From NCBI GenBank assembly GCA_934047225.1, contig OW203998.1, positions 16,445,280-16,509,279 of the forward strand: a DNA stretch of 64,000 bases. The letters are read 5' to 3'. The translations under genes were made by a program, and so were the position numbers. The DNA comes from Ypsolopha sequella. Its lineage: Eukaryota; Arthropoda; Insecta; Lepidoptera; Ypsolophidae. The notes below the pieces were generated by a model that saw nothing but the letters and a program-made list of their open reading frames with translations, ran no database searches and was not told the origin of the DNA. Position 1 is the stretch's first letter. Each line of letters opens with the position of its first letter. This document shows, piece by piece, positions 35,323 to 45,900 of this stretch.

Positions 35323-37468
35323 TATGTCCCTTAACTATGCATGCATAATTTATAACACATAATTTTGCGTTACAAATATATGACAACGTTGGGGGTAAGA
35401 AACTAAAAACATTTCTAAAATATCTAAAAGCTTTTAGATACAAGGTTAATTTGATAGTTGTGTGGCCTGGTTAAAACTGTAAAATGTGCTAAAAATATAA
35501 TTTTAATAATGTTACAAAAGATGAAACATGAGAAGAATGTCAAGAACTCGTTAACATATTGTTTATGATTAACTATGATTTTCGTATCCTGTTAAAACCT
35601 TGTCGATTCTTTTGAGTCTACTTTATTCATAGCGGCTGGTTAAAAGTAAAAATCCTCATTTTCATTTGACTGTCTATATTTAGTATTTTTTCCACAGATA
35701 GTCTGGAATTACTGAAAAAGGCTTCCAATTATTTTTTTCTTTTCATGTTTCTTAAGGCGCTACGGAAAAATCATCGACATTAGTTCAGAAAATGAAATAA
35801 GGTAGGTAGTTAAAGATAACATTTTTAAAGTAAAGATATACAATTTTTTAAAACTTACAAACCTTAATTAAGTTATAATTAGAATTATATAATAAGAGTT
35901 ATATATATATATTTCCCAGAATTTTCTGCTGTCTAGATTGGGCAACAAATCACGTTTGACGAAACCGCGTTTGTTTACTTCTTGAATAGAAGTATTAGTT
36001 TTGCCATTTTTGAGGCATTTGGCTGTTTAATAATGAAAGCATATTTTTTTTGTAAGTTATTACATCTACGGAACCTGTATATTTTGAACGAAGTAGGCTT
36101 GATAGCCATTTTTGTACTCGAAAATGAAAGAAAGGAACCCAGTTGGTCAGGACCAATAAAAATTCGTTACAACAATTTCGTTAAAAATTTTACGCCTTCG
36201 TATAAATTACATGTAATAAAGTATAAATAGTTAAAACATTTTCAAATGGTTGACAACACTCTATGCAGTTTGTTTCAGTCATTTGTTATCGATTTCCGTA
36301 GATTTTTGGAAAGCCATATCATTAAAAAGAAAAACGGTAATATTTTAATTAACTTAATGTTGGAAAGTGCCAAAGAACCCATTAGTTTAGTACTGTTTTC
36401 AGCAGATTTGTACTTTGTAGCATGTCCTAGGTCTATTATTGTTATAACATAAAATTTCTTATTCGAAAGGTAAATCCACATTATTCTCACGTCCCAGATG
36501 CTGAATGTTTTCACATCAGTAGCATATCCCATAGCCACATGTCACTCCTGAAATTGATGTCCTTTGTTCTAGACTGTAAATCTAGCAAACGTTTGAGGGG
36601 ACTGTACGATATCTGTCACCAACACCCCATTTACAGTCAAAACTAAACCCACAGCGTCAGAGTTATGGTTGAATTTGGGTTGATTGAGGTAAAGGTTATT
36701 TATGAAAGTCAAGTAATAAAGTATTGTTGAGAATTTCTCACTGAAACTATAACACGTGCTGTATCTCCGATAATGAGAAGACATTAAGATTATTTAGGGT
36801 TGGAAATATTAATGACGACCGCCATCTTGGAAATAAATCTAAGTTACAAATGGTTTTGCGTAATGAAGTGTCGTTCGTGTTGCTTTTTTTGGAGGCCTTT
36901 GACTAAAAGCTGTTAAAAACCGGCCAAAGATGGATCGCTTTGCCTAACTACTCGGTTGCTGGATGTTTTAACTTTGGACCTTTAACCTTTAGTTTTGTTC
37001 ATAGTCCGTTTAAGTATGCTATTTAAATATGATGGTTCCGGAAAAAAGTACATCCATTAAATAGTGAAGCAGTAAAAATGTATATTCATGATATTTATTT
37101 TCCATGGTATTTAATGGTGGGTAACAAGACGGAACAATAGATATCGTGGAAATTATGCAAGACCAGTTTTCACTCTTATTGCAATCGTAACAATGGCGAA
37201 AAGTGGGCAAAAGTGGCGAAAAGCCAACAACATCATCGTAACGAGTCGTTAATAACGACATATATGTTCGCGAGGGCGTGTTGAAGTGTCTGAAACTGTC
37301 ATTAAAATAGTCAAACTCGTACATCCTCTTTTCACCAACGATTTTACGTCCTTACGTGAGCCTTATACACGCTTTTAGTCGCTGTTGCTGTGTTGTGTGT
37401 AAACAGCGGTTTCCTTTACCGCTTCCTCAAGACTCATACTTTCTCAATAGTAAAGAGATATATATATT
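35323..37468. other. AT-rich unassigned stretch
   Basis: Several overlapping 68-108 codon frames occur on both strands at 35982-37324. None has a domain I recognise, and opposing frames cover the same bases. I do not call them genes. Confidence 0.35.
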
Positions 37469-38020
37469 AGGTCTTTACATATGAAATTGCCGTTTACTAT
37501 AGAGAATTTGAAAGAAACTCAATTTTCAGTGCTAAAATTTTTGCCTTTTTTTTAGGAATGACAAATCCAAATAATGTTATTTCTTTTGTGTATGAATGAG
37601 ACAACATTAAGCTAACAGCATCCATCCATCAGCCTAGTTCGTCCACATAAGCCTTTCCAGGACTTTGCCACTCCCGGCGGTCATACTGGAACTTGGAAGA
37701 ATTGCCCATACTCACACACGCTGGGCAGGCGGGTTGGTGAGTGCCCGTCACCAGCCTGTTCCATATAAGGCCCGGCTATTAGGGATGGATATACCGCCAT
37801 CCATCGGTCCCAGGCATGGTGGGCCTCCTGGTTTTTTGCCTGTGAACTGTCCTCTTACTCTCCCCCGAATTACTTCGAGGGGGTCCCCAAGTAAGATAGT
37901 GGTATACCTCCACAGTCGAGCCCGGCATCAGCTCTACCACCTGAAAGCTAACAGCATAATTAATTTAATTTTTGAAAAGTGTCAGCTGTAAAAAATTATT
38001 ACGAATCTTATCATGTAAAT
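37469..38020. mobile_element. AGGTCTTTACATA element (copy 2), interrupted by a retroposon
   Basis: AGGTCTTTACATATGAAATT at 37469 begins the same family as 33990-34410, in reverse orientation. The match is interrupted at 37621 and resumes at 37945 with GCTAACAGCAT. It is lost beyond about 38020, so the far end is truncated. Confidence 0.6.
37622..37944 (-). mobile_element. Retroposon with ATGGATGG tail, 13-bp TSD (copy 1)
   Basis: The 13-bp repeat AAGCTAACAGCAT flanks the insert at 37609-37621 and 37945-37957. On the minus strand the insert starts GGTGGTAGAGCTGATGCCGG and ends in a GGATGG-type simple tail, with GGCAAAGTCCTGGAAAGGCT near the 3' end. A variable-length TSD and simple-repeat tail are the marks of target-primed retrotransposition. 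It is a LINE 3' end or a SINE; no RT motif is present. A sister copy lies at 39316-39692 in the opposite orientation. Confidence 0.8.
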
Positions 38021-39042
38021 TTAAGTTTCAATAAATAATTATATACTATTTTAGTATAAAAATTCAATTTATTGGTCATCAAACTGACAATAAAACCAAA
38101 TTTAATACGTAGAAGTAAAAGCTTGAAATCAACCCAAAAAAAAAAAAAAAAAAAACACTGAATCCTAAAATATTGAGTAATATTGAGGTACAATAAAAGG
38201 CAAATATTAACATTAACATCGCATTTAGGATATGTCAAAACAAATCAGTTCTTTCAAAACCTTCAACTCGAGAGGTGCTAATTCTTTATCCATTAGCCAA
38301 GGTCCTTTGTCAAAAGTTAAAGCGTGAACATCACGTTTTTTTCTCCATATTATTAGTTATTTTTAGAATTCCGTTTAAAACAGAAACCCTTATGGCAAGG
38401 CCTTATGTTTCAGCCCGTCCGCGACAGCTAGGGTTACCACCTCTCTCAGATTACAGGAGACTCCCAAAATCAAACCCCGTAAATAAAAGTCGCTTGCCTC
38501 CTTAAAACGCGGGTATGTCGGGGTCAAATTGTTTGTTGATGGTTGTGATTGTAGGCACTTTTCAACAAAGATGTACCTAAATTGATTATTTCGTTTTATC
38601 TGTACCCGAGTCTTCGCTTCGATGTTTTATGGACAAAAGAAAGAAATCGTTAAAATGAAGAACTTGTCAAGGCAGATGTTTGTTGATTTTTAACACACTT
38701 AGCGCCAGGGATATATTTTTAAAAACATTATTTCTTTAAATCCTTTAACTTCAACATTTTCCAAACGACTCACAACCCAAAACTACTGGCTTATTCTCCA
38801 GGGCCAGCACTTTAGACGCCATAGTAAAATGTATATGCCGCTGGTAAATTGTCAGAGACGTGAAGGTATACCAGTGAGTTTATAATTTCACGGCAGGCTA
38901 TTGTTAGGTTTTTTATAATCTAACCTAACTTGAACCTAGTGATTTTTTTTTAGAATTTCACCTGTAGGGTCACTAAACATTGTTCCTGATCACTAGCCGA
39001 GTCTCCAGTATAAATACGGGCGGTTAATTAAATTTCAGCTTA
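38021..39042. other. AT-rich stretch with a possible transposon end
   Basis: GCTAGGGTTACCACCTC at 38427 is mirrored by GAGATGGTAACCCTAGC at 40140-40156. The two could be the ends of an older 1.7-kb element that now contains other repeats. A run of 20 A lies at 38136-38155. No gene was recognised. Confidence 0.35.
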
Positions 39043-39306
39043 TACAATGTGTAACAGAAAGGTGTAACCATATTTGAAGAGGTTATTCAGTCAATGGTAC
39101 TGAACAACTTTTACTATGGAACTAACCCTGAAATCTCAAAAAAAAATCTGCTCTTCCATACATTTCGGCCGAGTAGCATTGCATTTTTCTATGAAACAGT
39201 AAAAAATCTTTTTCGAGGTACACGGTTTGTTCCATAGTAAAAGTTGTTCTATACCATTGACTGAATGCTCTACAAATATGGTTACACCTTTCTGTTACAC
39301 GTTGTA
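39043..39306. mobile_element. Palindromic TA-type MITE (copy 1)
   Basis: The 264-bp element begins TACAATGTGTAACAGAAAGG and ends CTTTCTGTTACACGTTGTA, flanked by TA on both sides. The arms continue inward (TATTCAGTCAATGGTA / TACCATTGACTGAAT and ACTTTTACTATGGAAC / GTTCCATAGTAAAAGTTGTT), so most of it folds back on itself. TA duplication suggests mobilisation by a Tc1/mariner-class transposase. Further copies: 41022-41285 and 63744-64000. Confidence 0.85.
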
Positions 39307-39315
39307 TACAACTGT

Positions 39316-39692
39316 TTGGTAGACTACAGGTGGTAGAGCTGATGCCGGGCTCGACTGTGGAGGTACCACCATCTTACTTGAAGACCCCCTCGAAGTAATT
39401 CTGCGGGAGAGTAAGAGGACAGCTCAAAGGCAAAAAACCAGGAGGCCCACCATGCCTGGGACCGATGGATGGCGGTATATCCATCCCTAATAGCCGGGCC
39501 TTATATGGAACAGACTGGTGACGGGCAGCGGCGTCACTGGTGCGAGGGTTCCGGCACCGAGCTCACCAACCCGCCTGCCTAGCGTGTGTAAGTATGGGCA
39601 ATTCTTACAGTATGACCGCCGGGAGTGGCAAAGTCCTGGAAAGGCTTATGTCCAGCAGTGGACGAACTAGGCTGTTGGATGATGGATGGATG
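39316..39692 (+). mobile_element. Retroposon with GGATGATGGATGG tail, 10-bp TSD (copy 2)
   Basis: The direct repeat ATACAACTGT occurs at 39306-39315 and 39693-39702. The body matches the copy at 37622-37944 in reverse, with an extra internal segment (GCGGCGTCACTGGTGCGAGG and some following bases). The left TSD overlaps the last base of the preceding MITE, so this retroposon inserted after that MITE was in place. Confidence 0.8.
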
Positions 39693-39702
39693 ATACAACT
39701 GT

Positions 39703-40654
39703 GTATACTGATTGATTCACTGGGCCACGAAGTGGGATCAGTACACCCCTAGATGTATCATATTATTATGTGATACACCAGGGGATTTAAAAAGGCCGAC
39801 TTGGGTGAATCATAAAGTGATTTGAAAGTAGGATAGAGTCAGAGATTTTTCATGCGTGCAAAAGAGATGGTACTAGAACAGAATCATAATGTGATTCATG
39901 CAAAACGGCCTTTGTACAGGACCTGTGCTACGAGTGTTAAATTTTGCTGTGAAAACTTTTTTAAATTCGTCAGTTCTGCCCCAGATTTTTTAAAGTAGAG
40001 GTACATAATAATAATATAATAAATAAGAGTACAAGTCCTTTACGATTAAATGAAAAATATAACTTTAAAATAAAATTGATGATGTAAAAATGTATTCGTT
40101 TCATTTAAGATAGTCTGTCTTCTGGAACCAAAGTGCCAGGAGATGGTAACCCTAGCAGTAGCTCTAAAAATCTGCTGGAACGATTGAGGCCGAAATTCCT
40201 GTTTCCTTGTTGCTGAAGAACTAACTATATTGGGAACCCATGAAACATAATAGGAATCTTGAATGACGTCACATTATGGTTATTGTAGGGTATCTCAAGA
40301 AGCGTAGGTATCTTCAAGCACATAACATCTAAGTATATTGACAGAACCCGTTCAAAGTATGAGTCGTAAACTTCACAGAATCTTTAACCTTATTTATTGG
40401 TGATCAAATAATAATTTGATTAGCTTTCGGTTCCGCTCGTGAGATCTCGAAACAATGATAGTAAGAAGATAATAAAAGAGTAAGGTAATGATAATTATAC
40501 CGAACGACTAATATTAATAATTAATCCTATACCCAGCTGTGAGCTTTGTAAGAATGATGATGATGATGCCGATATTTTCAGTTCAATGCTAAAAACCTAT
40601 GTAGGTAGGAATATTACACTTTCCAAATACTTAACTCTATAAAAGGCAAAGGAA
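39703..40654. other. AT-rich stretch, nothing recognised
   Basis: No coding or RNA signal was recognised. GATGATGATGATGATG at about 40554 is a short trinucleotide run. Confidence 0.35.
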
Positions 40655-40662
40655 ATACAACT

Positions 40663-40923
40663 CAGTGGCGTGCACAGAACTTTTTTCCGGAAAAGCAATC
40701 AGAAGGTCAAGTATGACAATAGAAAAATATGAAAAAATTTAAATAACACTTTGAAAAAAAAAAGTTTGTATGAAAATGTTCACTCTAGGAAAGGCAGTGC
40801 CTACCCTGGCGTCATACGAACTTTTTTTTTTCAAAGTGTCATTAAAAAATTTTCATATATTTTTTATTGTCGTACTTGACCTTCTGATTGCTTTTCCGGA
40901 AAAAAGTTCTGTGCACGCCACTG
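40663..40923. mobile_element. Palindromic hAT-type MITE with perfect 8-bp TSD
   Basis: TIRs are CAGTGGCGTGCACAGAAC and its exact inverse. ATACAACT is duplicated at 40655-40662 and 40924-40931. Complementarity runs through CTTTTTTCCGGAAAAGCAAT, the CAGAAGGTCAAGTA segment and the CACTTTGAAAAAAAA segment, so arms of more than 100 bp fold around a loop near 40790. No transposase is encoded. Confidence 0.9.
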
Positions 40924-41021
40924 ATACAACTGTTAGAAAACTAGCAATAGAAAATTATAAAGTATGAAATTCAAGCATTGTTTTTTTTTTATATTTGTTA
41001 ATTATTTATTCTGTTTTAGTA

Positions 41022-41285
41022 TACAACGTGTAACAGAAATGTGTAACCACATTTGAAAAGATTATTCAGTCAATGGTATAGAACAACTTTTACTATGGAG
41101 CCAACCCTGAAATCTCAAAAAAAATCTGTCCTTCCATACATTTCGGCCGAGCGGCATTGCATTTTTCAATGAAATTGACGATTTTTTTTTCGAGATACAG
41201 GGTTTGTTCCATAGTAAAAGTTGTTCCATACCATTGACTGAATCAGCTCTTCAAATATGGTTACACCTCTCTGTTACACGTTGTA
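41022..41285. mobile_element. Palindromic TA-type MITE (copy 2)
   Basis: This is 264 bp, the same length as the copy at 39043. It begins TACAACGTGTAACAGAAATG, ends CTGTTACACGTTGTA, and has TA on both flanks. The internal arms are the same with a few substitutions. Confidence 0.85.
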
Positions 41286-41468
41286 TATTAAACTAAAAAT
41301 GCAACATATAGATTTTAATTGAGACATGTTACGTAACATGTTTATGGTTAAAAATGTGTGTTTAAAAAGAAAAAAAAATGATTGACCACTGTCAAAATGT
41401 CTCTTTATTCCCATGCTTTCACAAAATTACGCTGTCGTCTGGCGCGCGTTTGGGTAAATGAGCCTAGA

Positions 41469-41560
41469 GCAGGGATGGGGAAACTTTTTCCTTCGCGTGC
41501 CAATCGAAATATATGGCGGGCCATGTTGTTGCATTTTTGGCTATATTATTTACTGAAATA
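41469..41560 (+). repeat. One end of a hAT-like element
   Basis: CAGGGATGGGGAAACTTTTT at 41469 has the CAGRG.TGGGCAAAC-type start seen in many hAT non-autonomous elements. No matching inverted end was found in the next kilobases, so it is an orphan end. Confidence 0.4.
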
Positions 41561-41749
41561 AAAATATTAGTATGTATTTCCTGAAACACTCATTTATTGT
41601 GCAATATTACAAAATAACTATTGTAATAAGGAAGAAATTGCAATTAAATTAAACTTTCAAGTTAGTTGCGAAATTTATTTCATTTGAAAGGATTATCAAT
41701 AAAATTGCAGAATTAAATTGGTTGAAGATCATAAGTTATTCTGACATGA

Positions 41750-41872
41750 AATTTTTATTGTATTTATCCTTTAATTAAGAAAGTTAGATTTATTAACTAT
41801 GTTCTATTAATTGTACATTTTTAGGTTAAGCTATTTCTGGTATAAATAAATGATTTTGATTTGATTTGATTT
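41750..41872 (+). mobile_element. LINE 3' end with (TTTGA)n tail
   Basis: TATAAATAAATGATTTTGAT followed by TTGATTTGATTT is the AATAAA-like signal plus short tandem tail typical of lepidopteran non-LTR retroposons. Only the extreme 3' end is recognisable. Confidence 0.55.
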
Positions 41873-42004
41873 AATAAATACAAAAAATCGTGGTAAACTG
41901 ATGACATTATAATAAGTAAAATTAACGGAAGTATTTTTTAACAATTAATGTTATGAATAATAACTATTTTGGTACATAGGGTCTGAATAATTTTATATGT
42001 CTTA

Positions 42005-42388
42005 TATTATATGCAACGAAGCAGACAAAACTCAGACAAATTTCGAGACAGTAAGACGCAAGCACGGTAACGCACGCCGTCACCAGCAATAGCCGTCGCC
42101 TTAATTAAAAACTTTTGAATTTTGTCTGCTTCGTTGCATATAAAACGTTAATGTGAGAGAGTGAGACGCAGGCACGGTAACGCACGCCAGTTCACCAGCT
42201 ATAATCGTCGCCTTAATTAAAAACTTTTGAATTTTGTCTGCTTCGTTGCATATAAAACGTTAATGTGAGAGAGTGTGAAGCAGGCACGGTAACGCACGGC
42301 AGGTCACCAGCAATAGTCGTCACCTTAATAAAAACTTTTGAATTTTGTCTGTTTTGTTGAATTTAAAACGGTAATTTTGTAATGTATG
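42005..42388. repeat. Tandem repeat, 111-112 bp period, about 3 units
   Basis: ACTTTTGAATTTTGTCTG recurs at 42111, 42223 and 42334, and GCACGGTAACGCACG recurs once per unit. Units share GCTTCGTTGCATATAAAACG. An inverted piece of the unit, ATGCAACGAAGCAGACAAAA, sits at the left edge (about 42011). The right edge is cut by the LTR retrotransposon at 42389. Confidence 0.85.
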
Positions 42389-42393
42389 GTATG

Positions 42394-42860
42394 TGAGCAC
42401 GCGATATGACGGCAGTGCTTTGTATCACCATAGGTTTTAAAAAATAGCGGGAAGTGAAGAGAAATAAATTACGAAGATGAAAGATCTGACCTTGGGAAGG
42501 AGCTGCATGCACCACAAACCACGCTTCGCCTGAGCCACCAAGTCTCTGGTGTTCTCCAAGATGGTTTTCTTCTTCCTCTTCGTGCCTGGTTGCGCTCTTC
42601 TCGGCTAGTCTTCTTCGTAATAATAATAGATGAAAATGAGGCGCACAGCGGGTGCGATCTCAAAATGGCGGGCGGTAGGGTCGAGGTAGGACCTAGTCGA
42701 ATGACAATCAGCGTATACCTCCGGCGTGAAAGGCTTCTGATTGACGACTGATTGATTTGCGTCCAAAACTAAGCGGGTGGAGATGCAGCGAAAATGACAG
42801 TTGAAAATATTAATTCACAACTACCCCGCAGTATGAGAGCCACAAGAAGTGGCGCGAACA
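42394..42860 (-). repeat. 3' LTR of the minus-strand BEL/Pao element
   Basis: On the minus strand it begins TGTTCGCGCCACTTCTTG and ends ATCGCGTGCTCA. It is 467 bp and appears identical to the LTR at 48767-49233. The 64-codon frame inside it is not a gene. Confidence 0.95.
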
Positions 42861-42880
42861 TTTGCCCCCGGCGTTAAAAC
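42861..42880 (-). other. Polypurine-type tract upstream of the 3' LTR
   Basis: In element orientation the sequence just before the LTR is GCCGGGGGCAAA, the position where plus-strand DNA synthesis is primed. A small palindrome, TTAAAACCAATGGTTTTAA, precedes it. Confidence 0.65.
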
Positions 42881-42960
42881 CATTGGTTTTAAAATAAGAA
42901 TAGAAAAGTAAAAATAAGACAGAGAATAACGAAATTTTGAAGCGGGGGCAAAGAAAGGAG

Positions 42961-45900
42961 TTATTGAGATGGGAGAGGGCAAAGACGCACGACAGGTCGT
43001 TTGTAAACACCTGTCGTCGTTTTGACAGAAGCTACCCTAATGACATTATCTTTGCCAGGGTATACAGCTACAATAACACCGAGCGGCCATTGAAGCGGTG
43101 GAGTGTTATCGGTAAATACAACGACAACAGATCCAATTTTGATTGGGTTGGAAGGTGTATTCCATTTTCCTCTAGACTGGAGAAGATGGAGATAATCATT
43201 CTTCCATCGCCTTGCGAACGATTCTACCATTTGATCAAGCAACGCGTAGCGACGTAATAAATTAACTGGCTCATCAGCCACCTTACAAGCGGGTAATTCT
43301 TTTAAAGGAGTTGACATCAGAAAATGTGCAGGAGTTAACGCGCTAAGTTCAGATGGATCTTCACTCAGCAGCGTAAGCGGACGAGAATTTATGACACATT
43401 CTATTTGCGTAACTACAGTTAATAATTCTTCGTAGGTCAACAGTTGAGTACCTACTACTCTATGCAAATGCGTCTTAAATCCTTTGACATATATCTCATA
43501 ATGTCCCCCAAAATGTGGGCTACGTGGAATATTAAATTTCCATTGTATTCTATGATCGGCAAGTTCATTCGCGAAAGACGTTTTAAATTCTTCGGAGTTT
43601 GTCAAATTGTAAATTTCTGAGAGGGCATTTCTAGCGCCTACAAAGTTCGTAGCATTATCTGAATATACGAAAGACACTGCTCCACGTCTAGATAAAAAAC
43701 GTTTGAACGCGGAAAGAAAAGTGTTCGTGCTAAGATCAGTTGCCAATTCAACGTGAACTGCACGAGTCACCAGGCATACAAATATGCAGAGGTAACATTT
43801 GACGGGACGGACTCCACGTTTTCGATACGGAGTGATACTGATAGGACCACAATAATCCACAGCGCAGTGGACAAAAGCTTTAGCCTCATTAACGCGGCAT
43901 GATGGTAAATCTGCCATGAAAGGGAAGGTTTGTCTCGGCTTCGCCTTAAAACAATAATTGCAGCTATGTATTACGCGACGAACAATATTTCGACAGGAAA
44001 GTATCCAAAATTTTTGGCGGATTATTGACATTAAAGCCACTGGTCCAGTGTGACAATTTTTGCGATGATAATGAATGATAATCAATTCGACAATATGATT
44101 TTTACGAGGTAACAACACAGGGTGTTGTTGATCGAACGTCATGTCTGTGTTGCGAAGTCGACCACCAACGCGTAACAATCCATTTTTATCTAAAAATGGC
44201 GATAGTCGATTTAAAGCGGGAGAACAAAGTTTATTTGACTTTAATCTTTTTATTTCATCAAGAAAATAAAATGCTTGAAGAGCTTTAATCAATGCAACTT
44301 CAGCGAAATCCATATCGGTAGCGGTAAAAATATTAGAGCGCGGTAAAATACGTAAAAATCGGTAGATGTAAATGATTGTGTGTAAAAGCACAAGCCATGA
44401 CGAAATTCTTTCCGAAAGAGAAAGAAGTGGATGCGGTTCTTCATTACTAAAAGCGGGAAGAGAAATTGTTTTTGATTCCGGCAAGTTTTCTTCAATAGAA
44501 GCTGATTCTATTGTTTTGATTGGCCACTCTTTAGCGTCCAGATAAAGCCAAGCAGGTCCAGTGAACCAGAGCGGGTGACTCATCAACTGCGTGGGAGTGA
44601 GACCACGGGAAAGACAGTCGCTCGGGTTTTGAGAACCAGCTGTATGGTAAAAACATTCAGCGGGAATAGCGGATATTATTTTTGTTATACGCGTCGCGAC
44701 AAAGGTTTTAAACCTGTGCGGTGAGGAATGTATCCAGTGTAAAGTTACCATAGAATCGGTAAAACAGTAAATACGTTCAATATTGTGACGTATTTTATAA
44801 GCGTCAACTACACGACGAGTTAATTTCGACATGAGTAACGAGGCACAAAGTTCAAGGCGGGCGACACTGACGGTCTTGAGCGGACAGACTTTTGACTTTG
44901 CGCATACCAGCCGAATGCTAGTGCAAGTGTCTGAGTCATCTTGTACTCTAATATATACGACACATCCGTATCCACGTTCACTTGCGTCTGCAAATGATAT
45001 TATCGAAATTTTCGAATTTTGGAACACGTCTAAGTGGCGTTTAATACGTAAATCCCGCAAAACAGGTAGCTCCTTCAAATAGTTTTGCCAAATCTGCGCA
45101 ATATCAGAGGGTAGTGTTTCATCCCAGTCTAATTTTAAAATACAGATTTTCTGCAAGAGTAATTTTGCGTACAAGATCACAGGAGCGGTAAAGCCGAGGA
45201 CGTCGTACTGACGTGCTATCACGGACAAAACATTGCGTTTAGTACATGGGCGACTATCTAGCGATACAGTAAAAGAGAACTCGTCAGAATCAGGCGACCA
45301 CTGTAAGCCAAGAACTTTAAGAGTTTGAGTTTGTTCTTCAAAATTCTTACTAGAATTTAAGCGGTGAGTATCAGGCAGTGTATCAAGTAACTGTTGACAG
45401 TTACTAGACCACTTGACGAGCTCAAAGCCACCGGCCTTAAGCAATCCTACCAGCTCATCTCTGAGCTGTAAGGAGCCCTGCACGGTGGGCGTGCTATAGC
45501 AGATGTCGTCCATGTAACAGTTTCGTGCGGCTACAGTAGCGGCGAGCGGGTACGCTGAACTCCCATCCTCACAGAGTTTCCTGACTACTCTCATCGCAAG
45601 GAAAGGGCTACTACGTAGTCCAAAGCAGACGCGATTGAACTGATAAGCGATAAGCGGTGAACACGTGTCAAAGCGGTATAAAAACTTTTGAAATTTGCGA
45701 TCATCGGCGTTAACCAAAACTTGTAAGAACATTTGTTTGATATCCGAGGTAAAAGCGATTTCATACAAGCGGAAGTCAAGTAAAATTAAAAACAAATCGT
45801 TTTGCAAATTAGCACCTGTGTGCAGCGTGTCATTTAATGAGACACGAGTACCATCAGCGGAGTCAGTCTTAGTACTGGCATTCATACAAATACGCACCTT

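Noticed and set aside
35982..36784. Cluster of 68-87 codon frames on both strands
   Set aside because: The frames overlap each other on opposite strands, have AT-driven composition, and resemble nothing I know.
42469..42663. 64-codon frame repeated at 42469, 48842, 55761 and 61378
   Set aside because: It lies inside the BEL LTRs, so its recurrence is due to the LTR and not to a gene family.
42860..42960. Envelope-like third frame making the BEL element a retrovirus
   Set aside because: Only about 100 bp separate the Pol stop from the LTR, so there is no room for an envelope gene.
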